A stretch of DNA of 64,000 nt, from the NCBI RefSeq assembly GCF_023078275.1, contig NC_062978.1:23335883-23399882 (forward strand), written 5' to 3'. Each line of letters begins with the position of its first letter. Position 1 is the first letter of the stretch. This document shows, piece after piece, positions 1-11,300 of the stretch. The position numbers and the translations under genes are program-made. The notes beneath the pieces were generated by a model. It was not told the DNA's origin. It did not search any database and saw only the letters and a list, made by a program, of their open reading frames with translations. The stretch is from Leguminivora glycinivorella. Its lineage: Eukaryota; Arthropoda; Insecta; Lepidoptera; Tortricidae.

Positions 1-1214
1 TCCACATAAAATTTTTGAGAGAGTTCTAGAATCTTCTATGGTCGAAAGTATATAAAGGGCAAGTCGCACAGTTTCTCGTCAGTCATTCACTAGCTGTCGC
101 CGAGCTAATATAAGGAAGAAAATGGACGAATTAAAAGTGCATGTAAGGCATTGCTTACTATATGAATTTCAGTCTGGCCATTCAGCCGCCGAAGCAGTGC
201 GTAATATATGTCAGCGTGTTGCTCCTGAAGTTGTGTCTGAGGCCACGGCGAAACGATGGTTCCAGCGGTTTCGTAGTGGCGACTTTTCATTATCAGATCA
301 ACCTAAGTCTGGTCGACCGGTGAAGATTGATGTAGCCAAATTAAAAACCTTAATTGAAGGAGATCCGAGGCTAACGAGTCGTACTCTTGCTACCGAGTTA
401 GGCTGCTCTCATGTCACCATAGAAACACATTTACACAAGTTGGGAAAAAACTACAAATACAGTGTTTGGATACCGCACGAACTTGATAGAGATCAACTAA
501 ACCGCCGTGCCGATATCTGCATATAACTTCTGTCTTTTCGCCGCACATTCAACTGGTTGGACCATCTTATCACTGGAGATGAAAAATGGGTCTTATATAT
601 AAATCACACACGCAAACGTCAGTGGCTAGCTCCAAACGAAAAGGGAATAGAGGCACCAAAAACAGAGCCTCACCCGAAAAAAGTTATGCTGTCCGTTTGG
701 TGGGATATTCATGGTATTATTTACTGGGAACTCCTACCAAGTGGAATGACTGTTACCGCATCAGTATACTGTAATCAGCTTGAAAATTTAAACCAAAAAA
801 TCTGTCAGAATCGTCCACAGCATGCTAAAGTTTTTTTCTTACACGACAATGCTCGCCCACACATTGCAAAAGTGACTCGGCTAAAGCTATTGGAGCTAGG
901 TTGGAAAGTGATACCTCATCTACCGTACTCTCCAGACTTGGCACCTACGGATTACGCATTGTTCAGATCGCTAAGCAATGCCTTGAATGAAAAAAAGTTC
1001 GATGATCAAGCCCATCTACGACGGTACATAGCTAAGTTTTTTGAATCTAAACCTAAGAACTTCTTCGCCGATGCTATTCATTCTTTACCAGAACGATGGA
1101 GACAAGTAGTAGATAACGAAGGCCGTTATATTTTTGATAAATAATTAAAATAATAAATTAAATAAAAATTACAATATTGGTTATGATTCGCTCATTACTT
1201 TCTTACCAACCCAA
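1..1214 (+). mobile_element. mariner-family DNA transposon, left end outside window
   Basis: Class II mariner element. Its right terminal inverted repeat is visible at about 1179-1214; read inward from the end it begins TTGGGTTGGTAAGAAAGTAATG, and it is followed by a TA dinucleotide (1215-1216), the target duplication expected for mariner. The left inverted repeat is not seen because the window opens inside the 5' untranslated part. The transposase is broken by one stop codon (separate entry), so this copy is probably non-autonomous. Subfamily not assigned. Confidence 0.85.
122..1144 (+). pseudogene. mariner transposase, interrupted by one in-frame stop
   Basis: Encodes a mariner transposase that would bind the element's inverted repeats and cut and paste it. 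The first part (122-526) holds the paired helix-turn-helix DNA-binding region (SGRPVKID near residue 60) and the linker motif WIPHEL near residue 116. The second part (557-1144) holds the catalytic half: first Asp in TGDEKW, second in HDNARPH, third in YSPDLAPTDY, i.e. the D,D34D arrangement. Both parts are in the same frame and about the usual total length for mariner (~340 residues). They are separated only by TAA at 524-526; the ten codons after it are open. No other disabling change is visible, so inactivation looks recent. Confidence 0.9.
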
Positions 1215-1216
1215 TA

Positions 1217-2170
1217 GAATTGTCAATATGTTAGTGTATGTAAGGTAACTAATAAATGTAAATAATGTATGTAAATAAATAGTTAGTTTAAACTATTGTA
1301 CGATATGTGGTAAATGCACGCAACGCTTTTAGTGTGTTTATTTCGATTAACATACAATAAATACGTTTAAATATAATTTGCAGTTTTATTACATTCAATG
1401 TTAATTAAAGTTATGCGTTTTTTTATGTAATCTTGTTATATTGGTGAACAATAAAGAATATTTGTATTGTATTGCAATTGCACAAAGCTTGTGGCAAAGT
1501 TAACAAATATAATTAAATAAACTTACAGAAGGTCAGATGTATAGGTAGTATTTATTTGATATCTTAACCCTTAGTATTTCATCAACCACATACCTGTCAA
1601 CGCCATTTACAAACAGTGGAATTACTTAAACGTAACGTAACAAATTAGATTGCACTTTTCCAAAAAGTGGCTCGCTGTAAATTCTATCGCCAAAACATCA
1701 CTATTTTTAGGATATACCTACATACATTGGATTTTGTTTACTTTACTTTCTAGATTGGCGAGGCCTAGAAAAGGGTTAAATACTTAAGTAAACACAATCC
1801 TAGATGGGAGATCGTCATTATATAAAAATAACTTATCTACCTATTTTTTATTATATTTCTTTTGCCCTTTGCCAATATGACCCAATCGCAAAGTTATAAA
1901 AATATCCACAAAAAAACAAACTTTTCGCAACTCAATAAGGTCAAGCACGAATACAATTGAATTATTATAACAGTTTAATGTAATTGTTATAAATCTATTT
2001 GTGCAGTTTCACTACAGTCATGCGTGACGGCCTACTGATTGATTTGTTTATGGTCGTGAACTCATTAGGAGTTAAATTATAGACAATGGCGTAATGAGTA
2101 GCGCAATATGAAATTGTAGTTTTTTATCAATAATTAATCAGTTGAACTAGTATCTTCGTAGTAGTCTGTG
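1217..2170. other. AT-rich intergenic stretch, nothing recognised
   Basis: About 950 bases of AT-rich sequence with no convincing reading frame, no tandem array and no repeat shared with the rest of the window. Confidence 0.5.
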
Positions 2171-2249
2171 GTTGAACTATTTTTTGACGGAGTGGGAATG
2201 CAGTTACGCACGATGCGATGTGTGGTACTCGCAGTTTCTTTCCCTTCCC

Positions 2250-2650
2250 CTAGGGGGGGGGGGGGGGGGGGTTGGCCATGCCAATTTGGGGAAATTCATC
2301 ATCTTTGCCATTCGTGAGGGCGCGCTGAGATCGCTGTATGTACATCACGGCGCCTGGCATTGCCCAGGCTTACGGCCAAGGCACCCGCATGAGGAGGGGG
2401 ATCAGAAACGCTTGATCCCCCTTGCTGGCATCGGGGGCTTAGGGCTCGAGGCGAGCGTACGCTCTTCGCCTTCGACCCTGCCGCGTGCGTCGTAGCGGAA
2501 GAGCGTCTGCGGCTGCTTCTCGCTCCCTCTCTGCTTCGCTTCTTCCTTCTGCGATATGATCTCTTCGCAAAAGCAAACCACCGCATTCCAGTTTCTCTCG
2601 CTACCCAGCATGGCTTCTACTACGCTGCGTAGCGAGAGATCCGCCATCCC
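2250..2650 (-). mobile_element. 3' end fragment of an R1-like non-LTR retrotransposon
   Basis: A GC-rich island in AT-rich DNA. On the minus strand 2647-2402 reads 81 residues containing SLRSVVEAMLGSERNWNAVV followed by FCEEIISQKEEAKQR, which resembles the extreme C-terminus of R1-clade reverse-transcriptase ORFs of moths (WDAV..FCE..-QKE pattern, recalled, not searched). The stretch after it up to the C/G homopolymer at about 2250-2270 would be the 3' untranslated end. No catalytic motif is present, so this is a 5'-truncated relic. It could alternatively belong to another LINE clade. Confidence 0.5.
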
Positions 2651-2904
2651 CGTCGGTGGTTGGTGGTTGAACTATACCTACCGCGACTAGGTAGAATTAG
2701 TAGATGTAGTATAGGGACACGTGGCTGGAAACAGGCGGGCTGTCGATCACTTCAGCCCAAGTCCCTGAAGAAAACCTAGTAAGGTTCTGACTGTATGACG
2801 AACAACGCTGCGCTACAGTACCTATATGAATCAATAAAACCTACATTTAGTTGAGCTTTAAAAGATAATAAAGTTTTCTGTCCTGGTTAATTATGTATCA
2901 ACCT

Positions 2905-3105
2905 AACCACAAAATTAAAATTTTGAAAAAACCCCCGACCGCGACATAGTAGACCGATTCTCATGAAACATGGCTAAGAACACTCCCGAATAACTCAGCT
3001 TTGAGACAAAAAAACTAGATCTTAATCGGTTCATCCTTTAGAGGGCTACGATGCCACAGACAGACAGACAGACAGACCCGTCGTTTTTGCGTCGGGGGTT
3101 AAAAA
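2905..3105 (+). repeat. dispersed element with (CAGA)n, copy 1
   Basis: Begins near AACCACAAAATTAAAATTTT and ends in GCGTCGGGGGTTAAAAA, with a (CAGA)n microsatellite near the right end. The ends contain ACCCCCGAC and GTCGGGGGT, a short inverted repeat, so it behaves like a MITE. Further copies lie at 7007-7296 and 52483-52710. Confidence 0.7.
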
Positions 3106-3239
3106 TATATGGATGTAGGTACTTATTAGTATGCCTGATGATGGTTCTCCGTATTATGGAAACTCAAAACATGTCGCCAATTGATATTAACGTGAGTACA
3201 TCCATATATTTAAATTAATTATGTCTCACGAAAGTTTAA

Positions 3240-3578
3240 AGTGAGGCGCTGGTGGCCTAGCGGTGAGAACGTGCGACTTACGATCCGGAGGTCGCGGGTT
3301 CGAACCCCGGCTCATATGTACCAGTGAGTTTTTCGAAACTTATGTGCGAAATGTCATTTGATATTTGCCAGTCGCTTTTCGGTGAAGGAAAACATCGTGA
3401 AGAAACCGAACTAATTACAATAAGGCCTAGTTATCCTTCGGGTTGGAAGGTCAGATGGCAGTCGCTTTCGTAAAAACTAGTGCCTACGCCAAACCTTGGG
3501 ATTAGTTGTCAAAGCGAACCCCAGGCTCCCATGAGCCGTGGCAAATACCGAGATAACGCAAGGAGGATGATGATGATG
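3240..3578 (+). mobile_element. tRNA-derived SINE with intact target-site duplication
   Basis: Full-length SINE. The head carries RNA polymerase III promoter boxes: A box TGGCCTAGCGG at 3253-3263 and B box GGTTCGAACCC at 3297-3307. A conserved body follows, then a 3' tail of GAT repeats. It is flanked by a 19-bp direct repeat starting ATGTCTCACG at 3221-3239 and 3579-3597, the mark of LINE-mediated retroposition. Other copies: 14128-14222 (+, partial), 14966-15297 (-), 28857-28935 (-, partial), 58691-59014 (-), 61510-61772 (-, head missing). Confidence 0.9.
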
Positions 3579-3608
3579 ATGTCTCACGAAAGTTTAACGT
3601 CAACATCA

Positions 3609-4164
3609 TTTTTAGGGTTCCGTAGTCAACTAGGAACCCTTATAGTTTCGCCATGTCTGTCTGTCCGTCCGTCCGTCCGTCCGTCCGTCCGTCCGTCCGT
3701 CCGTCCGTCCGTCCGTCCGTCCGCGGATAATCTCAGTAACCGTTAGCACTACAAAGCTGAAATTTGGTACCAACATGTATATCAATCACGCCAACAAAGT
3801 GCAAAAATAAAAAATGGAAAAAAATGTTTTATTAGGGTACCCCCTCTACATGTAAAGTGGGGGCTGATATTTTTTTTATTATAATCCGGGTATATATATA
3901 ATATATAATACGGGTTTATTATAATCGTTTTTTGATAATATTAATATTTTCGGAAATAATCGCTCCTAAAGGAAAAAAAGTGTGTCCCCCCCCCCCTCTT
4001 ATATGTTTAAAAAATATGAAAAAAATCATAAAAATAGAACTTTATAAAGACTTTCTAGGAAAATTAATTTGAACTTGATAGTTTTAGTAGTTTTTGAGAA
4101 AAATACGGAAAACTACGGAACCCTACACTGAGCGTGGCCCGACACGCTCTTGGCCGGTTTTTTT
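3609..4164 (+). repeat. (GTCY)n-bearing MITE-like element, copy 1
   Basis: Left end TTTTTAGGGTTCCGTAGTC, then a GTCT/GTCC microsatellite (about 3655-3722), a conserved AT-rich body, and right end CTACGGAACCCTACACTGAG followed by TTGGCCGGTTTTTT. The inner ends share AGGGTTCCGTAG / CTACGGAACCCT as an inverted repeat. This matches the known lepidopteran class of MITEs with hitchhiking (GTCY)n microsatellites. Other copies: 11250-11792, 24901-25919 (interrupted), 44380-44562 (right end only), 47229-47583 (-, left half). Confidence 0.85.
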
Positions 4165-4448
4165 GAAGGCAACTTTCGTTTTCATTCTAGTATGTTTGCT
4201 ACCTAACCAAAACAAAAACAAAACCTAGGTCTTTCTCATTTCTCAAGGTCATCTAAAAAGTTCAATTTAAATTTCAAGATGGGGTTAGCAAATGTTTAAT
4301 TATAGGTTTGGCAATTTCAGATTAATTACCTGCAATGGGCCATTGCTTAATTCCGTGAAACGAAAACTTTGCGATGCAGCAAAATTATCCGCCGAGTTGT
4401 AAGACACGTTGAGTCCATGGAGGTTTTTAACTAGAAGCATAGATTAAA

Positions 4449-4747
4449 TATAAGAAGATCATAATATCCCATACATTAAAATGCGACCGCCTAAGAACGC
4501 GCATACACTACACCACACATAGATGGTGCCACAAAAAATGCCTTGTTGCCATCGATTATTTGTAGATTTGGCATTAAGTGTCTCTTTCGAGCCATAAATC
4601 TATCTCAAAAGTGACACTTAACGCCATCTACAAGTATAATCGACAGCTACAAAACATTTTTTTTGTGGTGCCATCTATTTGTGGTGTAGTGTATGCGCGT
4701 TCTTAGGCGGTCGCATTTTAATGTATGGGGTGGTATGATCTTCTTAT
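4449..4747. mobile_element. MITE with ~80-bp terminal inverted repeats
   Basis: Left arm (from about 4450) runs through ATACATTAAAATGCGACCGC and CTAAGAACGCGCATACACTA; the right arm (to about 4747) is its near-exact reverse complement. The inverted match continues outward into ATAAGAAGATCAT on both sides. The centre has no coding potential. A left-end-only copy lies at 53908-53975. Confidence 0.85.
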
Positions 4748-4748
4748 A

Positions 4749-5008
4749 CAGAGTGTAACAAAAATGGTGGTGATCCGTTTAAGGGCGTATTCAGTATCGT
4801 ATTCTGTTCAGGAAAAAGTAGAAGAAAAATTTTTTTTCGCGAAAAAAATTTTCATTTTTGTATGGGCCGGGCCGCGAGAATCGGCCGAACCGCCATACAA
4901 AGGTAAAAATTTTTTCGCGAAAAAAAAATTTTCTTCTACTTTTTCCTGATGAGAATACGATACTGAATACGCCCTTAAAGGGATCACCACTATTTTTGTT
5001 ACACCCTG
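4749..5008. mobile_element. foldback MITE flanked by TA
   Basis: Nearly the whole element is an inverted repeat: left CAGAGTGTAACAAAAATGGT, right (reverse complement) CAGGGTGTAACAAAAATAGT, continuing through GGGCGTATTCAGTATCGTAT and GTAGAAGAAAATTTTTTTTC in both arms. The centre is GGGCCGCGAGAATCGGCCG. TA flanks both ends (4747-4748 and 5009-5010), as for Tc1/mariner-mobilised MITEs. The left end abuts the preceding MITE. Confidence 0.85.
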
Positions 5009-5304
5009 TATTTATTTAACCTTGCTAGAAGGAAGTTACATACTGACTTTTGGACCTGATTGGCAGCATGACTAGTTTTCACATGCGAATATGTTTTCCC
5101 CTAGATACAGCCTTTGTCTTTGTTGATTAGAACATTAATATACGTCAAAAAATTTGATTCACGTAGCGTAGCCAAATGCCACTTATGATAATAATCGTTA
5201 TGCTGTCTCTATCGCTCTTCCGTTCCTTTTGGCGCGACAGAGCCAGACTACGTTTCGACTGTGTACCTATTATAAATTTGATAACTACCTATCTACTTAT
5301 TATT

Positions 5305-5965
5305 AAATATTTTTGTTATATAAGAGTGCAAAGTTGTATTTTAACACCGAGTGTGGAATCCTTTGAGTCCTTGTCCTTTGAGTCGTCGGCAACCCGAACC
5401 CTCCTTAGAACTTGTGCACTCCTTTTTGCTGCGTACTTAACACAGCAAATGGGAATGTACAAGTTTCTAATAGGGTGGCAACGCGCATGTGACACTGTTT
5501 GAGTTGCAGGCGTCCATAGGTTACGGTGACCGCTTTACACCAGGCGGGCCGTATGCTTGTTTGCCACCGACGTAGTATAAAAAAAAATGAAAAACGAGCA
5601 AGTGAAAGGATTCTATAATTAAACCACGAGCAAAGCGAGTGGTTCGAGAATAACATTTTGAAATTGGCGAGTTTTTCAACACACGAGAAGTAAAATACAT
5701 TTGCACTCGTGTGTAACACAAAACTTTTCCCCTCACTATAGCGAGGAAGGTACAACTCAAAAAACGCGTTAATCACTGCTTCCAGTAGTTCCACAGGATG
5801 GTACGTCGTCTTCATCGTTAGATTCAACCACTTTTATCATTTCGTAGCAGAAAAATTTACCATATTCAAGGTCAAATTACTTTATCCACTAGTGTATAAA
5901 ATGCGTTTTTTACCCGCTGGCATTAAAGGATAAAACACGTGTTTCCGAGCTAGTGGGGGCTATTT
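5305..5965 (+). repeat. dispersed element family 4, copy 1, split by a SINE-like insert
   Basis: Family marked by GTTATACAAGGGTGCAAAGT at one end and CTAGTGAGGGGAAAA at the other. Here the left part (about 5305-5352) and right part (about 5586-5965) are separated by the insert at 5353-5585. Other copies: 6541-7332, 15799-16659, 25245-25676, 52785-53178. Confidence 0.75.
5353..5585 (+). repeat. SINE-like repeat inserted in family 4
   Basis: Marked by TTTGAGTCGTCGGCAACCCG near the left and CTTGTTTGCCACCGACGTAG near the right, ending in an A-rich tail. It interrupts the family-4 consensus between GTGTGGAA and TGAAAAACGAGC. Other copies: 24404-24625 (+), 56036-56205 (-), 10855-10912 (+, tail part). 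Confidence 0.75.
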
Positions 5966-6272
5966 CTTTGTTTTCAATGAAATGTACGTAGGTAAACTTT
6001 ATTAGATTCTTCTATGTAGCCAAGTAAAAAGATGAGACACTAGTCAAACGTAGACTTGCATAATTATTGACATAAAAAACAAGCCTCTAACCTACCATGA
6101 CCTCAAACTACAATCTTAATATTTATTATATTTATTAAGATAAGATATAATTATATATATTTGAGATAGATAAAGGACATTGTTGCATGTTTATTTCTGA
6201 AAGACGTCAATGCGTATGCAAATAACTGAGGAATGCTCATGGAACATTGACCGCTCTGAGATTGTTAAAGCA

Positions 6273-6479
6273 CACCACACATAAAGCGTTTTGATAGCGT
6301 AGCGTTAGCGGAGCGCAATGATAGCGGTGCGCCGCAATTGGCTCGCAATCCGCGCTGGTTAGTTCCCGCCGGCGTCCGCTGGGCGCAATGCCAGCGTTCG
6401 TCCGGCGCACCGCTATCATTGCGCTCCGCTGACGCTCCGCTACCGCTCTGCCTACGCTATCAAAACACGCATGTGTGGC
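6273..6479. mobile_element. GC-rich MITE with long inverted ends
   Basis: Left end CACACATAAAGCGTTTTGAT then AGCGTAGCGTTAGCGGAGCG; right end is the reverse complement (CGCTCCGCT...CGCTACGCTATCAAAACACG...TGTGTG), arms about 55 bp. No coding potential. Confidence 0.75.
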
Positions 6480-6540
6480 CGAGCTTTTAATGTTGTTGCT
6501 TAGTAAAATGTGACTCATATAGCACTCGCAACTTTAAATG

Positions 6541-7332
6541 TAAATAGTTATTTGTTATACAAGGGTGAAAAGTTGTACTTTAACGCCGAGTGTGGAATTG
6601 AAAAACGAGCCAGTGTAAGGATTCTAAAGTCCAAGTTCGAGAATAGAATCCTGAACTTTGCGAGTTTGTCAACACACGAGAAGTAATAGCTAGTACATTG
6701 TGCAACAAGGGGAGGAAGTTGAATATTACTAACGAGAGTAAGTTAAATCGCGACGGCTTTCCGGAGCGATTTAAAGACTCGAGTTAGTAATATTCATACT
6801 TCCCGAGTTACACACAATGTTTTTCATCACACTTGCATTATAAAAAATATGCAAAAAGGTAAAAAAAGAGTTCAATACAGTACTAGAAATTTCTTAACTC
6901 CCTAGGGAGAACAATTAGTGTGCGAGTGTGATGAAAAATACATTTGCACCCGTGTGTAACACAAAACTTTTCCCCTCACTATAGTGAGGAAAGTACAACG
7001 CAAAATAACCACAAAATTAAAATTTTGTAAAAACGGCCTGCGACATAGTAGACCGATTTTCATGAAACATGGCTAAGAACACTCCCGACTAACTCAGCTT
7101 TCAGACAAAAAAAAACTAAATCTAAATCGGTTCATCGGTTCGGGAGTTACGATGCCACAGACAGACACACACACAGACAGACAAACAGGCAGACAGACAG
7201 ACAGACAGACGGGCAGACGGGCAGACAGACAGACAGACGGGCAGACAGACACGTCAAATTTATAACACCCCGTCGTTTTTGCGTCGGGGGTCAAAAACGC
7301 GTTTATCACTGCTTCCAGTAGTTTCACAGGTG
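6541..7332 (+). repeat. family 4 element with two nested inserts
   Basis: Starts AAATAGTTATTTGTTATACA and ends TTATCACTGCTTCCAGTAG. It is interrupted by an AT-rich segment at about 6703-6940 that contains its own inverted repeat (GAATATTACTAACGAGAGT against ACTCGAGTTAGTAATATTC), and by the (CAGA)n element at 7007-7296, after which the family-4 sequence resumes with AACGCGTTTATCACTGCTTC. Confidence 0.7.
7007..7296 (+). repeat. (CAGA)n element, copy 2, nested
   Basis: Second copy of the element described at 2905-3105, with a longer CAGA/CGGGCAGA microsatellite (about 7155-7250). It sits inside a family-4 element, so this insertion is younger than that element. Confidence 0.75.
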
Positions 7333-7481
7333 CTATATGTATTTATAACTTACATTTTAAAACTGGTTCTATCATAAACTTTGTTGCACGAGGATAAAGT
7401 TCATAATTTATTGAGTTTGTCTGTGGCTTAAATGGTTGTTTCACTTATTAATATAAGATATAGAAGAAATAGAAAACAAAA

Positions 7482-7690
7482 GATCCCCGTCCTGAGTCAT
7501 GGCTTGTCCAACAGGTCTCCATCGCCATACAGCGCGGTAACGCTGCTAGCGTGATTGGAACATTGGGAACCTTTGGTTGGACCCGGCATGGCCCAGAACG
7601 GATTCCTTTAGGTACCTATCCTACCTTTTTTTTAAATATATACATATGTAGTAATAATTGTGTTTTTTTTTTAATTTTATAATTGTATGG
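7482..7690 (+). mobile_element. short non-LTR retrotransposon C-terminal fragment
   Basis: Reads DPRPESWLVQQVSIAIQRGN then AASVIGTLGTFGW before a stop in AT-rich sequence. The phrase (S/L)AIQRGNAAS resembles the C-terminus of reverse-transcriptase ORFs of lepidopteran LINEs. This is recalled, not searched, and only about 50 residues support it. Confidence 0.4.
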
Positions 7691-8336
7691 TACTTATTAT
7701 AAGTAATAATTGTATATTATACGAATCTAATTGTTCTGTTATAAAAAAAAAATATATACAATGTAGTCATATAATGTACCTACATGTGTATAACAATTTC
7801 AAAACGACAATCTATTTTTTGTTTGTCTCTTTTATGAGACACCTGAAATAATTTAAGTTAGTAACAAAAGTTACTAAAGGACTTTTTCAATTGAATTTTT
7901 CGATTACTACAGTCTTTACCAACACCGACAATGCAATTGATTTTATAGTAACAATACAATTTTATTTACTCATTCACGTTCCCCAATATTTCAATTACAA
8001 TAGCTAATATTACCAACAGTGTTAAAAGCAATGAAACGATTTAGTAACTGTTGTTCACGTTTACCTCAATTGTCTAAAATCCTAAAATATTACAGTTTAC
8101 CCCCATAACTTGCATAACACCTGTTATCAATGCATCATCCACGGTTCAACAATCATTGCATCATCAGAAAACTAAACTTTATTCACGGTCATAGTTTTCA
8201 CCGAAAATCCATTTCGGCGTTCAAGAACGCTTTCTAACCGGGGTCTGGACGACAGTGCATCGGTGGCTTTACCCGCGCGCGCCCGCTTGTGCAAATAAAA
8301 CTGTTTGCTTATTTGCAATCTACCGACTTCAAAAGG

Positions 8337-8344
8337 TATAAAAG
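8337..8344 (+). promoter_or_regulatory. TATA-like box before the 546-aa gene
   Basis: TATAAAAG lies 34 bases upstream of the ATG. With usual spacing, transcription would start near CAGTG at 8366, leaving a leader of only a few bases. That is unusual, and the same bases read as a splice acceptor, so the promoter call is tentative. Confidence 0.3.
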
Positions 8345-8370
8345 AAAAAAGTAGATATCTTGCAGCAGTG

Positions 8371-11300
8371 ATGAAGTTTCTTTGGTTGTTGCTAGTTGTT
8401 GCGGTGGCCGCTCAACTCGATGATCACATCGAGGAGGAGGAGCTCGAAGATCCTTATAATGAGGAGGATTATGAGCATTCTAGGGACAGAAGGAACTTAG
8501 ACGAACATTCTAGAAGCAGACGAGATATAGAGGATGATGATCCTTATGAAGAGTTTCTTAGAACGCGGCGGGATATTCGTGAGCCGTTTCAAGATTCTAG
8601 ACATGAAATAAATGGCGATTATGAAGAGCATTTTCGTACGCGGCGTAACGTGCACGAAGGTCCTTTTGAAGAGCATATAAGAGTGAAGAGATGTACTTAC
8701 GAAGATGTTCCTGTAAGCCGCGTTCGGCGATCAGCAGCTAGAACCCCTCGTCAAGTCCATCAATATGAAGTCCACGAATTTACCGATGGGGAGAGTTATC
8801 CTTCGCCTCCATATGAAGAGATGTTAGCGGCTAGCGCTGAACATTATCATAAGGTTTACGCAGCTCCTAATACGAGGCCAGATGTGAGTGTGCCTGTTGT
8901 GTACCGTCCTGTGCCGTCTGTGTTGTCCGTGCCATATAAACAAGCTCGTCAATTATCCCAACCTTTGTACACTAACCCACCTGCCCCCGCAGCATACGTT
9001 CAACCTCACCCAGGTCAAACTCCTTTGCAAGGATATGCCAAAGTGCCCCAATATTCTCAAAATCTGGTTTCAAAGCCTCAATCAGCCTATCAAGTTTCTC
9101 CTACAAAATCTGTAGCTCCCCAATATTCTCAAAATTTAGTCGCAAAACCCCAAATCCACCAACTATCTCAGCCTTCCAATCCTGTAGCTCAAACCAACCA
9201 GCAACCATTCCTAGTGCCAGTAAAATCCTCAATCCAAGTAGCGGACGCTCCCAACTCCTTCCTAAGTCAAGGCATCATCCAAGCAAAAGTCCCTCTGTCT
9301 CCAGAGCCCGTTGCCATAGCAACGGTGGAGGAGGTCCCTCTGTTGAAGGATCAAGAGGAAGCGGCGGCGGTGGTGAAGCATAACAAGCATGCGACGAGGC
9401 ACAAGCAGGGGGGAGGGCATGCGAAGCATGCGCACCATGACGCGCATAAGGGAGGCAAGGTATGTTGTGTTATGTGTTTAGATTAAGTGCTTTATTCACT
9501 TTGCACCTAAATTGCACTTCTATACCTCAACGTTAAATTGTATTAAGACGAATCAGAATTCTGTCAATGTGTAGGTAGCTATACGAGTACCTATGCTATA
9601 TGTATGTAAACGACGTAAACAACACTTTTTTGAGTTTAAATAGAAGAATGTTTGTTTTGATAAAATAGGGACTTATCTGATCACACTCTCATACTCAGAA
9701 TTATATGTGAGTACAATATATATAAAAAGCTATTTAACATAATACATTATTTAAACAAAAACATTTGTATTAATATCTTCTTTTGTATAATCGTTATCAA
9801 CATTATGTGCAGTAAAAAATTATGTTCACGTACTTATTTTGGCCTTGGTTTGCAAATAAAATAAATTAACTAATCCTATCGACTTATAGGCCAATTGTCA
9901 TTAAAGTTTAAGACGATACAGGAGGGTTCAATTCTCCATACAAACGCTCTCGACTCTTTCCTCCCTGGTTTTTGAAGATAGAGCAATGATTGTTTCAACA
10001 CAGATTATTATTATTTTTATCTGTGTCGGACCGTTTTGATTTTTTTGATATTTTTATTGTAGCCTGTGTGGTGACGGGTTAAGAATTTCACCACCCCTTT
10101 TCTTCCCGTGGGTGTCGTAGAAGGCGACTATGGCATATGGGTTAAATTGTGGCGTAGGCGAGAGGCTGGCAACCTGTCACTGCAATGTCACAGTTTCGTT
10201 TTCTTTCAACCCCTTATTTGCCAAGAGTGGCACTGAAGCTTTAGTAGTTTCATGTGTTCTGCCTACCCCTTTATGGGATACAGGCGTGATTGTATGTATG
10301 TTTTATTTTTAAATATGCTAGAGCCAATCACAAATTTTCAAAAACGTCCTTTTTCATTATGGCGCAAAAAACTCAAAATTGGTAACAATAAGTCAAAAAA
10401 ACTAAACGATCCGACACAGATTATTTCATTGTTATTCAGATTCTCAAATTTTGATCCGATTGATTAAGTTTTGAAGGAGGAAACAGTCGAGAGCGCAACC
10501 TCGATTTAAAAAAATTTTTCGCCGTATATTTTAACCGAGTTGTTTTTAATGGACAATTTTTTTTTCGATAAAAAATCTTGTTAATGAAACTAGTATATTT
10601 AACTAAAATGCCTAAATTGAAAGAGAGGGCCCATTTCTTTCCATTTTAGCATTTTCGTTCCTGTAGCATCTTAATAATATTAGTAAATTAATTTATTATA
10701 CGTTTTTGTAAACGGCTATGGTAACAGTCGCCTACCGCGAGTTTGACACTGATACATTCGCTATTATCTGCGTAACATAGTTTATATGCATCTCGCTCGT
10801 ACTGGCATGTTATTAATCCACAGGTAATAAGATTTATGATGTAACTTTCCATCAGGTTGACCATATGGTACACACCTGTTTGCCACCGACGTGGTATATA
10901 AAAAAACTTATACGTGTATTCGAATTTTAGTTTTGCGATATTTAAGATAAGCCTGCGATACATAATATGCATGTAGCTTGCACAATAATTGGCATGCCCG
11001 CCGCATACAACATTACTGGCAAATGAACTAGCATGCAAAGTCATGCAAAATACAGACATGTGTATCGCAGGCCTACTGTCAAATGCGTGGTGACAAGGTC
11101 ATAATAATAATGATGAAATAATGAATGTGAATGATGGTGATATAGTGACATGTGGTGCAGGGAAATTTAATGACACACGTGAAGTTTTTGGACTGACTCG
11201 ACCTATACAGCCAGAACGAGCGAGATGCATAGAAAGTAAATTTATTTCGTTTTTAGGGTTCCGTAGTCAACTAGGAACCCTTATAGTTTCGCCATGTCTG

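Noticed and set aside
3055..3080. CRISPR-like short direct repeats
   Set aside because: Plain CAGA and GTCC microsatellites without spacers; the DNA is eukaryotic.
4725..4990. Paired frames ending ...FSSTFS on both strands
   Set aside because: Mirror translations of a foldback MITE.
5405..5827. 140-residue minus-strand frame
   Set aside because: Crosses the boundary between a SINE-like insert and a family-4 element, so it cannot be a real gene.
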